This document shows, in pieces, positions 46,238 to 56,714 of a DNA stretch of 64,000 nt. The position numbers were made by a program, and so were the translations under genes. Source of the DNA: Phymatolithon calcareum (lineage: Eukaryota; Rhodophyta; Florideophyceae; Hapalidiales); the NCBI GenBank assembly GCA_977006965.1, contig OZ345374.1:62001-126000 (forward strand). The letters run 5' to 3'. A model generated the notes under the pieces. The model ran no database searches. It was not told the DNA's origin and saw only the letters and a list, made by a program, of their open reading frames with translations. Each line of letters starts with the position of its first letter. Position 1 is the first letter of the stretch.

Positions 46238-47004
46238 ACGCGCAATGCTGCACGAGCGTAAGGAGGGACACTTACACTCTCAGGGAGAACATACCAACCA
46301 ATTGGGATTGTTAGAGTAGTGTCTGTTAGTGCTCCCCCTCTTTATACAGAGTGTGCATATCTCGCCCCTGCTCTATTTAAGCGGCGATCCTAAATCGCAC
46401 TTTAGACTGGGCATCTCAGCATCTCATCGGAGAGAGATCACCCCTTTTCATGATAAACACAACCTTATCTTAACACTCCCAGTGATTACAATATGGATAC
46501 CCTTGAAAGCACGCTAGCCGGGTACGAACTAGAAGGAGAAAAACGAATAGAGGCAGAAAAGGCGCTAGATGAGCTCGTACTATTTAGCAAGACACTCATA
46601 AAACGCATGGAGCACGAAGAAGGCCTGTATTGACTCGTACAAGGCAAGGCAAAAAGCAGTCGAGTCCAAGCACCAGAAATCATATAGAGGATTGAGATAG
46701 CATTACTTTGAATCCTGAGTTTTCCCGTCCGCGATTCTAGTGGGCGTTTCGTGAGCTGCATAAAGGTAGATAGCATTAGAGGGAGCCTCGCCCATATCTT
46801 CGGAAGCCTGTGGGGCTTTTAAATAAACTTGAATAAAAAATTGCCCTGAGGAGAAGCGTCATAAGTCAGTCGCACCTTTGGTATCATACTCTAGACACGT
46901 AGGTGTCCAGCTGGGTCTCACCGCCCAATGGGCTGCGGAAACTCGAGCACACTCCAAGATTAAGGGATATTCGGCACCCAACGACAAGCCTCAGAAGCTC
47001 ATCT
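46238..47004. other. Spacer between RT remnant and GC-rich array
   Basis: No gene seen; AT-rich to about 46900, then GC content rises sharply. Confidence 0.35.
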
Positions 47005-47840
47005 CGGCCACCGCCATACTACCGTGCGGGAACGCTCCTTTTGCGTTGCCTGCTGGCGACGCAAGGGGCTCCCTGCGCGAGACGTGCCACGCTACCCTGC
47101 GGGAACGCTTCTTTTGCATTGCCTGCTGGCGACGCAAGGGGCTCCCTGCGTGGGACGTGGAGCGGCGGCCGGTACGCACTGCCGAGATTTAGGAGAAAGC
47201 CGCGCCCGTCGCCACACTATCGTGCGGGAACGCTCCATTTGCGTTGCCTGCTGGTGACGCAAGGAGCTCCCTGCGTGGGAAATGAGGCGACGGCCGGTAC
47301 GCACCGCCGAGACTTAGAAGAACGCCACGCCCGCCGCCACACTACCGTGCGGGAACGCTCCTTTTGCGTTGCCTGCTGGCGACGCAAGGGTCTCCCTGTG
47401 CGGGACGTGCCACACTACCGTGCCGGAACGCTCTTTTTTGCGTTGCCTGCTGGCGAAGCAAGGAGCTCCCTGCGTGTGACGTGAGGCGGCCGCCGGTATG
47501 CACCGCCGAGACTTAGGAGAACGCCGCGCCAGCCGCCACACTACCGTCCGGGAACGCTCCTTTTGCGTTGCCTGCTGGCGACGCAAGGGGCTCTCTGCGC
47601 AGAACGTGGCACACTACCGTGCCGGAGCGCTCCTATTGCGTTGACTGCTGGCGACGCAAGGGGCTCCCTGCGCGGGACGTGCCACGCTACAGTGCCGGAA
47701 CGCTCCTTTTGCGTTGCCTTCTGGCGACGCAAGGGGCTCCCTGTGTGGGACGTGAGGCGGTCGGCCGGTACGAACCGCCGACTCTTAGGAGAACATCGCG
47801 CCGCTGCCGGACCACCGTGCGGGAAGGCTCGCGGAATACG
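47005..47840. repeat. GC-rich higher-order tandem array with hairpin-forming units
   Basis: The core (CTACCGTGCGGGAACGCTCC, then TTGCGTTGCC, TGC, TGGCGACGCAA, then GGGGCTCCCTGCG) occurs eight times, at about 47042, 47116, 47240, 47365, 47440, 47566, 47638 and 47711. Spacings are 74, 124, 125, 75, 126, 72 and 73. So there are two unit types: short (about 74 bp) and long (about 125 bp). The long type has about 50 bp extra, including GGCGGCCGGTACGCACCGCC and AGACTTAGGAGAACGCC. TTGCGTTGCC pairs with TGGCGACGCAA as a hairpin in nearly every unit. Open frames on both strands follow from composition. Confidence 0.85.
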
Positions 47841-47974
47841 TAAAAGAGAAAACGAAAAGTCTTTGTGTACCCCGGGTTATTCGAGTGATAGTTCCGCCTG
47901 GCAAACGCGGAGCTCCATGTAACAAGATGCCTGGAATTCCTTTGCGCGACCGTCGATACCAGGGGAATCACTGA

Positions 47975-48244
47975 ACGCGCAACCTTAAAAAGATCCTGGG
48001 CCTGCGGGATATTGGACTGAACGTTTGCAAATCAATCTGCAAAGCACTTGTGCAATGCGGGTTGGAGTGCGCCCAGCACCTTCAGATCGGCAAGGCGGAT
48101 CGCTTGCTCTACTCCCGCATTCTCGGACGCTTCGCGCGCCGCCTCCAGAACCGCATGCGAGCGCTATGCAGATTCAACCCACCTGAAATCAAGAAAAAAT
48201 GCAGAAAGCACTTCGCCTTGCGACTAATCAACGCGAAAAATTAA
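47975..48244 (+). pseudogene. Reverse transcriptase C-terminal scrap, family B
   Basis: KILGLRDIGLNVCKSICKAL, then VQCGLECAQHL and ILGRFARRLQNRMRALCR. This parallels ICKALVQPRWEYAMHL and VFGPLARR of the family B copy at 45355, with a deletion. It lies just past the GC-rich array, so the array sits between two family B pieces. Confidence 0.5.
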
Positions 48245-48781
48245 ATCGAGAAGAAGCCGGGTTATGACGGCAAAGTAGAAGAAAGGGATATTTTCTAGAG
48301 AGCATGATTTCCGAAATGGACAAGCCGACCGGGCGGCATGGGAAAAGGAAACCCGGAAGAAAGAAGTTGCGACTTTTCAGGGCGTGGAGCCTGGCAGAGT
48401 GGCCTACAGCGGAAACTTCCCGTGGACGTGAGTGAGAGGGAAATTCCAACATGCTTATCGAACCGCGAAGACACCGACTCCAAGGGGAGAAATTTTTTTT
48501 TCTGACGCTTTCCTCCTCGGAGCCCCTCGTCTTATGTCGAGTATATTGGCGACACTGCAGATAAGAGCATCGAAACAATGCAACGAAACCTCGCGCAACT
48601 AAAATGGAATGAGAACACGGGGGAGGAAACAATGCAGGCAATGGACAGCACTGGCGACAGCGAGCGCTGGGGATGAGCAAACTCATTTTTTTATCCGGCC
48701 GTTCCGCGGAAGGCACACGGTGGGGTCAAGTCTTCGCGCGGTCCAGTATTGACATCTCCTCGGTTACAGTTTTGCGTCGAA
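48245..48781. other. Spacer, no gene seen
   Basis: No supported feature. Confidence 0.35.
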
Positions 48782-49555
48782 TCACGCAGGTAGTTCTAGA
48801 ATATTTTTCAAAGCTGCAGTGCATTTTACATAATTTGTACAGTTTGCACTACTCTTCTCTTGGTTCATTGAAGTACTCGCTGTCATCAGTTTCTTGGTCA
48901 TAGATTTCGCTGTTACTAGGAGCATAAAAACTTCTTCCGCGAGTTTCTTTCGCAATTGTGTTGACCCTGGGTCTTGGATTTGACGATGTGAACAAGCACG
49001 AGCGATCTCGAAACATTGCACAATTTTCTTGTGGGTGGTGAGGTCAGAGGGACTTTGCGCCTTCCATTGCCATTCAGGAGGAAGGATCATGTGCATATTA
49101 AGCAAAATGCCATAAAGGTCTGTGCGAACAGATGAATTGGGAAGCACCCTTTTCATCTCCTCTGTAACTATGGAACGGACTCTCTCCTCCTTCTTTAACC
49201 TCTCCGCATCGGCTTGTGCTCTCGCCCTCAAATCACCTCTATTCTTCTCCAATCTCTTACGCCGGTTGAAAATCTGCTTCTTGCGCTCTTCCAAGAGTTT
49301 GGCGGCACGACCAGAGAAGCTTTCAATCATTTCTATCGCGTTTGCTTTTCTCACAGCAATGGAAGCGCCAGGATTGAGCTCCGATGTGTCGACCTGATCG
49401 ACGGCAGAGCGGATGGTCTTCATTTTGCCCATAACCTCTTCAATTTCATCATCCAGTGCTAGGTCATTTGTATCCAGGACTCTGACATCTGCGTCTACAC
49501 CAAGATGCTCAGCGGCCACGCTATCTGTATCCCTCGAAAAATCATTGATCTTCAT
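48782..49555 (-). CDS. Auxilin-like J-domain protein lacking HPD (HRQ)
   Basis: 257 residues from ATG at 49555, uninterrupted. The N-terminal third is acidic. The middle is a long charged helix (KKQIFNRRKRLEKNRGDLRA and on), probably a coiled coil. The C-terminal part matches the auxilin-type J-domain order: DLYGILLNMHMILPPEWQWK (family: LLSTLxxVLxxxxxWKP), SDLTTHKKI (family: xDLVTPKKV), LAEEVFMLL (family: IAExVFxxL). The family HPD tripeptide, needed to stimulate Hsp70 ATPase, is HRQ here (ARACSHRQIQDPGS): His kept, Pro and Asp lost. Auxilins act with Hsc70 in clathrin uncoating. Without HPD that activity is unlikely, so it is a J-like protein or a recent pseudogene. The upstream reading frame is shared with the RRM-like segment at 49631-49861. 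The family call is by motif reading only. Confidence 0.55.
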   Translation of the reverse strand: MKINDFSRDTDSVAAEHLGVDADVRVLDTNDLALDDEIEEVMGKMKTIRSAVDQVDTSELNPGASIAVRKANAIEMIESFSGRAAKLLEERKKQIFNRRKRLEKNRGDLRARAQADAERLKKEERVRSIVTEEMKRVLPNSSVRTDLYGILLNMHMILPPEWQWKAQSPSDLTTHKKIVQCFEIARACSHRQIQDPGSTQLRKKLAEEVFMLLVTAKSMTKKLMTASTSMNQEKSSANCTNYVKCTAALKNILELPA

Positions 49556-49630
49556 ATTCGCGACCGCCAATTTAACCCTTTTCGCCTTTGCACCTTTTCC
49601 CTTGCGCCTTCACTTCAACTTCACGCAGCG

Positions 49631-49861
49631 TTAAACAGTGACAGCAGTGCCTGCAATCTCCCTGTTGGCCGCATTTGATAGCAAGCACTGAGCTGCAATC
49701 CGCGCTTCTTTGTTCGCAAAATGCAGAACATGCACCGTACCTGCTTGTTCGCACTTGACCGCCTGGCAGCCCTTAGCCTTGAAAAAGGTCAAAATCTTTT
49801 CCCGGAAGTCGGAAGGAGAACTTTGCCCATCGTGTACTTGAACCGTCACAGCACTGTCCAA
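49631..49861 (-). pseudogene. RRM-like fragment upstream of the auxilin-like gene
   Basis: About 76 residues, no ATG at its start. The pattern REKILTFFKAKGCQAVKC, then TVHVLHFANKEARIAAQCLL and EIAGTAVTV follows the beta-alpha-beta layout of RNA recognition motifs (RNP1-like VHVLHFANKE). It ends in TAA and is in the same frame as the J-domain gene, separated by that TAA and one TGA. A MPLESAMWVTEGEACGEN start in another frame could be its lost N-terminus. Weak call. Confidence 0.3.
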
Positions 49862-50552
49862 TATTTTCGCCGCAAGCCTCGCCTTCGGTTACCCACATGG
49901 CCGACTCGAGCGGCATTTTGAGGTTGCACGGGACTTTGGAAGCGGGGTATTCTAGTTGCGACCTACAATCAACAGCTTCAAAAGTCTGTCCGGACTCCTA
50001 CGTGTGGAACGTGTGCTTGCTGTATTTCGTGTTCATAATATGAACACGAAATATTCTTGGCGCTGCGCAGCATCGCGGGTCCTAGACGTATGGCCAATTC
50101 TTGTATAACATAATACTTAAATTCAATTATTCAATTAACCCACTCGTACTGCTACAATTAATGTTTATTGGGACACAGTAAAATAATTCTTTTGCGAGGC
50201 CCACGCGCATCGAAACACGTCATAGAGTATTTCCTGTCCTTCCGCTTGTGTATGCGCTCGTACTGAACAAGTTTGGAGTGAGTTCGGGCAGGGTACGGGA
50301 AGCTACAAGCAAAGCCGCGATTTTCGTGTCCAAATATGCCTATTCGTTCAGATGATGTAGACAGTTAGCAGTTGCGCGTTCGGATATTATTTCAAGGTGG
50401 ATGTTTTCGTAAGCACAGTACCTGGACCCTTTTTTCGTTTTCACAAAACCGCCTGAAAAAAAAAAGATACGGGCAGCTCTACATCGAGCAAAACATTCGA
50501 ATTTGACCCCTAAACTGAGCTTTTCGGCCTGGGTGTCCGCTGCGGTTCATCT
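49862..50552. other. Spacer with one perfect inverted repeat
   Basis: No gene seen; contains the palindrome at 50024-50054. Confidence 0.35.
50024..50054. repeat. Perfect 15-bp inverted repeat, 1-base spacer
   Basis: TATTTCGTGTTCATA, A, TATGAACACGAAATA. It could extrude as a cruciform or bind a dimeric protein. Confidence 0.8.
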
Positions 50553-51008
50553 GTGTACCAAATAAGCTACAATCTGACTATAGGTCATAGCGGCCTGGAT
50601 GAGAAATGTGTTTCTAGACACGAGAAAGCCATGTATGCTCTTAGTGCCTTCAAAACAGAGCATTCACGATCGGTCGCCATGCAGATTGGAATGTATATTA
50701 TGAAGGGAGTCGCAGATAGAGGAATGGGAAGGTCAATTGAGGACTTTGTTTTGCACTTGACACTTCTTAACCCAGAAAAACTAGAGTTGTATCATAGAGC
50801 AGAGGAATACGTATCGCAGAAGGTGGTCTGGAGAGAGTGCTCCATGAATTCGACTGGAAGGTACAGTTCTGATGTGTACCGCTGTCATTGGCAGTACATA
50901 CTAGCTCTTCGCATGGGTTATGCTCGCCTTGTAGATGAAGCGTCGCGCAACGGGATATCACGGGAGATCAATAGTGCTCTACGAGCGAAGATATACAGTA
51001 GATATTGA
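50553..51008 (+). CDS. Hypothetical protein fragment (about 150 aa)
   Basis: Open from a TAA near 50510 to TGA at 51006-51008 (ELFGLGVRCGSSVYQISYNL, DFVLHLTLLNPEKLELYHRA, HWQYILALRMGYARLVDEAS). There is no ATG before 50631. The composition is that of a folded helical protein. I recognise no family; possibly the C-terminus of a lost gene. Confidence 0.3.
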   Translation: MYQISYNLTIGHSGLDEKCVSRHEKAMYALSAFKTEHSRSVAMQIGMYIMKGVADRGMGRSIEDFVLHLTLLNPEKLELYHRAEEYVSQKVVWRECSMNSTGRYSSDVYRCHWQYILALRMGYARLVDEASRNGISREINSALRAKIYSRY

Positions 51009-52086
51009 ACCCGTTCCTAACTGCACAGGGAAGGAGCTCGGGGGCTCTTCAGAGCCATCCATCTTTGTGCTTCCCTTGCCGCGGACGTCCAATCCGAGAA
51101 CTTGATGATGTCAAAATGTATGCGCTCTCTGTGATTCTAATGGTACAGCTTCTGATCTGCTTCCTTCCTTTTTCTTTCTTTTTAAATTTGGAATTTATTA
51201 AACGCTCTCAGCAACACTCATGAGACTGGGGGTTGCGGGAAAATTCGAAATATCGAATAATTTGGTACCATTGATGAAAAAAAAATATGGCAAGTGTGCC
51301 AGTATTTGCGTTTGGGGCTCGCTCTTTTCATAATGATAACACAAATTTTTAGTCATTTTTATTGCGTTGTATAATAAAGAAATTTTTTGATGCAGCAGTT
51401 TAGTCAGTTGCTTCAATTCGGACGGATTGAAATGCACGCAAGCTGTACAGTACTGTAACCCTGTGCCCTTTTTGGACAGAGAAATGATACATATTTCCAG
51501 TCAGATGCAGTGATGTTCAAAATTAGGCATGCGTCAGTGCATTCCGACATCCCATTGCGCAATTGCTTGGTTGTTCACATACTCAATAGACTTAATCGTT
51601 CAATAGAGCAAAAATTCGCCAAACGTTCGGCGAACATTCGGCAAACGTTCGGCGAACGTTCGGCTGTTTCGTTGCTGAAGTTCTAATTCGTAAATTTTTA
51701 ATGAGCTCCCACTCGAGAGTTCGCGAGACAGATGAACAGTTCACCGCGAATCTTTGTCACGCATAGCTTGTAGAACATACTACATCAAAGCGATCTGGAA
51801 AATGTTCATGCTTTCCACAAAAGTTCAGTAGGTAAAATTTCGAAAAATCGCTGAATTGCCGAACGTTCGGCAACTTTGACCAGCCAACTCTTGCCGTTCG
51901 ATTGATCGAGCTTATTTATTGAACCTAATGTTTGAATACCTTGGTCATTGCTACCATAATTCGTGTCCATTTGGGCACAAAGTTATAGAACTGGCGAGAA
52001 TTCGGCAAACGAAGTTTAAAGAAAGCGAACATTCGAACATCCGAGGCAATTAACTTCGTTGAAGCTGTCTATGAAGACATTTAGCT
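51009..52086. other. Spacer with short tandem repeat
   Basis: No gene seen; holds the CGAACGTTCGG tandem at 51617-51664. Confidence 0.35.
51617..51664. repeat. Short tandem repeat based on CGAACGTTCGG
   Basis: Four to five head-to-tail copies of a 10-11 base unit (AAACGTTCGGCG, AACATTCGGCA, AACGTTCGGCG, AACGTTCGG). The unit core CCGAACGTTCGG is itself palindromic; an isolated copy occurs near 51875. Confidence 0.65.
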
Positions 52087-53692
52087 CTATTTGAGGTCTT
52101 CGCAGAATAAAATTGTGAAGAACAGTACTTGATCGAGTGCTTTCTCAGTCACCTTAGTCTCCCCTTCAGTTAGGCGGTATCTTCCAAGGTACTCCTTGAG
52201 ATCGTTCATAAGAGCTGGTACTGAATCCCCGAATTTATTTTCGAGAAGTGTTGTACTATCCGGGGGGGATCGCCCGAATGCCTATTTCACTGCCAATTGG
52301 CGGTGCCTTGCTCTCGGAAGTCGGATGATCACCGGAGAGAGCCCGGGGAGATCGTAAGGAAATTTTCTCTTTCTGTTGGACTCCAAGAGGTCTCCTTCGT
52401 CTTTGAAGAGCGAGTCTTTTAGTGACTTCGCTGAGACTCCTTGCTTGAGATAGGGCAGTGCTGTGTCAAAAGGGTCATGTGTTATCAATGCCGAAATGTC
52501 TCGACTCACCCATTGTAATTCCTCAAAGTCCCCTTTCTTCCCTTGGGTAGGCCAGTAGGCTCCGTTTTCTATTTCTGGCGCGCTCCAGCATTCAGAGCGC
52601 TAAACCAAGTCTCCTGTTTTCTGCATTGTGTGTACGGCAAAGAAGGCGAAGCCTGGCGGTTTGGTTTTTTGCGACTGGGCCAAACACTTGTGTGAAAAAT
52701 GTCTTCTCCACTTCTGTAATAGCTGTCTGTATTCTTGACGTCCATGGTGTCAGGTGCATGGCGTACTCCCACCTTGGTTATACCAACGCCTTGTATGTCT
52801 TCACTGCTTTCAAGGGGCTCAGCCCTCGTAATGAGAGACCGAAAGACCTACGGCTATACACAGGGATCTTGGCATGTCTGATACGCTCCAGCGTTTTTGT
52901 GTCTGTAATTCCCTTGTCGCTTAGTGAGATGCCAAGGTAAGAGACTTCTTCCACCCTTGTCAGCTCTTGTCCTGCAAGCTTGAAGAAGTAAGAGCTTGTG
53001 TCCGCCGCAAGAAGAACTTCACTCTTCCCTGCTTTCGTATTCCAAATCATCTGCCTGTCTCTGGCCCATTTCAACGAGATATTTAACAGTTTATGTAGTC
53101 CATATGGTGACTTTGCGGTTAGGAGCACGTCGTCCGCAAATGGAACTGCGGAGAAAACGGCGATTTCCCTTGGTACTTGGCTTATTCGTTCTGCAAACTC
53201 GTCCATGAAAAGATTATACGAACTGGGAATCAATGGATACCCCTGAGGCACACCTCTGTCAATTAGGGACCACCCTTTTTGAGGGTTCCCAACCGTAGAT
53301 ACCCACGATGGCCTCAAGAACGCCTCGATCATAAGACAAAGGTCTTGCGTCAGGACCGCACTCATTCGCTCCTGTAGGTACTGTCTTGGGACTGTATCCT
53401 ACGCTGCAGTCAAGTCCAATACCGCAATGCAGTGTTGTCCTCTTTTCTGCAGCTCCAGTGCCCTCAGGATTGCGAGCTCCGTACTCTTACCTTTTTGGAA
53501 CCCTGGCTGAAAGCTGTGATTCCTATACTTTTTGCGGAGTAAGGTATATATTGCAGACTCGACGACCTTGCGAACATGGCTCAACAATGATATAGGTCTG
53601 AAGTTATTTGGAACTGCTTCCTTCCTGTGTACGTCACTCTCTAAAGTATAGATCCAACGAAACTCAGTCATGCTCTGAAAAACTGCACACAT
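52087..53692 (-). pseudogene. Non-LTR reverse transcriptase, family B, longest copy
   Basis: Order on the minus strand: NNFRPISLLSHVRKVVESAI, FQKGKSTELAILRALELQ, IAVLDLTAA-stop-DTVPRQ, RGVPQGYPLIPSSYNLFMDE, VPFADDVLLTA (catalytic FADD intact), WNTKAGKSEVLL, VSYLGISLSDKG, YKALV-stop-PRWEYAMHLTPW, FFTQVFGPVAKN. After frame changes come DLLESNRKRKFPYDLPGL and RHRQLAVK-stop-AFGR, ending at TAG 52087-52089. Two stops replace residues known from the sister copy or the motif: TAA 52778-52780 replaces Gln (CAA to TAA) and TAG 53399-53401 replaces the Tyr of AAYD. The QGSP block reads QGYP. No endonuclease domain is visible. Confidence 0.8.
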
Positions 53693-54919
53693 AACATTCT
53701 TAAGACCCTAACGGTACGACGAACGAAGATTAAAATGGTGCTTGGGCTCAGTAACAGCGGCCAATACTCCGAAAGGTGGATTTTAAGACACGAAATGGAC
53801 TATCATTGAATTAGTTTAACTATAAAATCTGCAAAAAGTATCCACAAAATAAGAATGACCCAATCAGGACAGATTTGTCGAGAAATGGATGTGCAGTACG
53901 AGAGAGTTAAGATTGAATTTCGGAATAAAGTACCTTTTACAGATTACGTTGTTCCCATCGGCATGATGGGTGCCCTATTCCTGACGCACCACTCCACTGT
54001 TCAGTCAATTTCTAACAAAAAACAAGATTCCCCTTTTCTTCTCTACACGGTTTCCCCTATTTCACCCACTGGGGATGAAATAAGGAAAACAGTATAATGA
54101 GGAAAAGTGGAATCTTGCGGAGGTCCTCCACCATACTGACGGTTAAGATATAAGCAATGTTATGAGTAGCTCGCTATGGAGAATAGTTTTCGGGCTCTGA
54201 TTTCAATCAGAGTGGTGCAACTCTTTCACCAAGTTAGAAAAATTTCTCACAGTGGTGACGATGCACTCGATGCGGAAAGATCTTACATCTTATCATCTGT
54301 CCTTTGAAGCAGTCATGTACAGTGTAGTTAAGATATACATGCGCCTGATACAATCAGAAGACTCAGGTCTGCCATTCAGCATTTTTGGCTCTAGTATCTA
54401 AAATAGTACGGCACCAAGGGTGTATGAGAAAAACGATAGCTGCAAATATGGGAAAACGAGTTGATAGGGAAATACCTCTCAAGATGTCAATGGCTGCAGC
54501 AGCACGGGACCGAGCCCTTGACTCTCGTACTACCCAATTGCTTTATCAACAACGTTGGAGCATTTATCCGCGGGTTGAAAAGGAAAAATCAACCAGTACC
54601 AACTGTGGAACTACTCTAATACACCAACAGATGCACATAAGGTTTTGCTGATGTAGCTTGAACATGTCGCCTAACATGAATATATTTTCAAGGGAGCTGG
54701 GAAGTATTGTAGTTCAAAACGCTGCAGTACAGCCAAACTTCAGGAAACAATAAAATGTCAACTGGATAGGCACATGGAACATATCTACGAGTCCTTGAAG
54801 GAAATATCTACGGGCTGGATGTGAAAAGGATGAGATTGGGGAATTGACACTCACATGTCTTGGTCTTGCAAAAGTGCTTGTTGCGAGTGTCTGTAGTAAT
54901 AGGAAAAATATAGAGAGTA
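53693..54919. other. Spacer with two short open frames
   Basis: ATG frames at 53855-54097 (80 aa) and 54385-54651 (88 aa) have no recognisable content. I do not call them genes. Confidence 0.3.
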
Positions 54920-54927
54920 TGACACCC

Positions 54928-55370
54928 TCATCAAATTATGTATTTTCAGAAGCATATCATCTATATACCTTAGCGCTAACACCTATATGCAGCAAAACTC
55001 TTTCATCACGGCATGTGTTCGCATAAGCATGACATTAATAAGCGTTAAGGATGAGCACTTTCAATGGGCATGAGACGTTCATCGAGGATATGCATAACAT
55101 AAATAAGGGTTAAGAATAAGCGCTGACAATGGGCATGAGGTTCTGATCGAGGCATGTAACGTCAAAAGCATCACATATATATACATGTATATAAATGTCT
55201 CTCGGATAAGCCATTTCATAGCACATTACACTCTCATCAAGGTATGTATTTTCATTAGCGTGATATGTTTATGCCCTGAAGACATGACACTACCATCAAG
55301 GCATAAGGTTTTGTAAGGGTATCATTTATGTGCTTTCAAGATAAGGGAGAACATAGGGCATTACATTGTT
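54928..55370. repeat. Degenerate tandem repeat, 60-90 bp period
   Basis: TCATCAAGGCATGT-like unit starts occur at 54928, 55003, 55079, 55144, 55234 and 55293. Each is followed by variants of ATAAGCATGACATTAATAAG. Two units also share CAATGGGCATGAG. The array is old and diverged. Confidence 0.6.
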
Positions 55371-55488
55371 ATGGTTGGAGGATGGGTGTCGCGCCTTGTG
55401 TTTGTCGCTTTTTTGTCGCGACTGTACGCCTCTGTTCGTATTTCGGTTTCTCGCGCTACTGTACGCTGCACTACTCGGATCGCGATAC

Positions 55489-55788
55489 TCAAGATGCCCT
55501 TAGTAGGTAATCTGCTGGGCCGTAAGACAATCCTGTTTCTCCCATATCTACGCGCTGTTTTTCCGCTTCGCTAGCAGTATATAAGATAGTTAGTTCCTTC
55601 CTCTGAGTATAGGAAGGTGGGAGTTCTTCGGATTCTGGCTCGAATGTTCGGATCGTAGCACGCCAATGTCTGCCTGCACTTCCCTTCGACCACGCGAAGT
55701 CGGAGTTCTTCCCACCCTTTGCTGACCGCAAACAGGCTAGGGTGTCCCGTAAATGCACTAGTCTGAATAGGGAACAGTGCACCACCAT
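55489..55788 (-). CDS. Small hypothetical ORF
   Basis: 99 residues from ATG at 55788 (AKGGKNSDFAWSKGSAGRHW, FEPESEELPPSYTQRKELTI). Polar, no recognised family. A second minus-strand frame upstream (55800-56114) is equally unplaced. Could be a transposon structural protein. Confidence 0.2.
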   Translation of the reverse strand: MVVHCSLFRLVHLRDTLACLRSAKGGKNSDFAWSKGSAGRHWRATIRTFEPESEELPPSYTQRKELTILYTASEAEKQRVDMGETGLSYGPADYLLRAS

Positions 55789-56210
55789 GGCAATGATGTT
55801 CAGCGCTTTTGAAAACGCCCTGTTGGAATGTAACTAGTACCTACGATACCTGTTTCAAGACTAAGCTGCGAAGCACTTACCTCCCAGTACATTGGCATTG
55901 CAACGGGAAGGGCGGTTGGACAAATTGCGAACGTCCTGGTTGAACATTGCACTGCTTGCCGATAAAATGCTCGAAAACATACTGCCACTGCACTGCACTC
56001 GGCGGTGAAATCCCAAGTTGGCCTGCAATAGAAATTCCGTCCTCTGATGATATCCACGTTGAAGATGTTCAATTTCGGGTTCGCTTTACAAGAAGTTATT
56101 GCCAATGGCACCATGCCAATCGAACAATGAAAAATGGTCTTCAGGTTGCGGGTAATATTCTTCTAGAAAACGGCAGCTTCTCTCCAAGCATGACCTATTC
56201 CAGCAATATG

Positions 56211-56695
56211 CGGTCACTCTGATTGGCCAAGCGGCCTCCTGACTATTTCGTCATAGCACTGGAGCATAATTGCTTGCGCCATGAGGTGCGATGTTCAGCG
56301 GTCGAAGCACCACGGTCAGGTGCCGGTTTCGCACACGTGTCAAACAAGTCCGAGCAAAAGAGAGCTGATGACGTAGAAATTGTTGTTGTCGAATGATGGA
56401 AAGATATTTGAATCGGATGTATGTTTTCGAATCTCTCACGGCTACACCAATGTTTTTGATCTCTGTTGACGAAGTATCAAGACTAATGAACCAGGAGAAA
56501 AATGAGCGGGAAAGCTGGCAGGTCTGTTTCGCACACAACATCGTGACTCCAGGGATAGGCGGCCACTCTGATTGGCCGAGCGGCCTCCTGACCATTTCTT
56601 GATAGCACTGGAGCATACTTGCTTGCGCCATGAGGAGCGATGATCAATGATCGAAGTTCAGAAAGTCGCAACACGGTAAGGTGTCGGATTCGCAT
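56211..56695. repeat. Pair of 125-bp direct repeats, 349 bp apart
   Basis: Copy 1 at about 56211-56335 (CGGTCACTCTGATTGGCC, CTGGAGCATAATTGCTTGCG, GGTGCCGGTTTCGCA) and copy 2 at about 56560-56692 (CGGCCACTCTGATTGGCC, CTGGAGCATACTTGCTTGCG, GGTGTCGGATTCGCA). They enclose 225 bases. They could be a tandem duplication or ends of a small element; no TG..CA ends were verified. Confidence 0.7.
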
Positions 56696-56697
56696 AA

Positions 56698-56714
56698 CTA
56701 AGGCGAAGCCTTAG
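56698..56714. repeat. Short perfect hairpin
   Basis: CTAAGGC, GAA, GCCTTAG: 7-bp stem with a 3-base loop directly after the second direct repeat copy. Confidence 0.6.

Noticed and set aside
46903-47484. 193-residue frame in the GC-rich array
   Set aside because: The frame repeats with the DNA units, overlaps open frames on the other strand and lacks protein-like composition.
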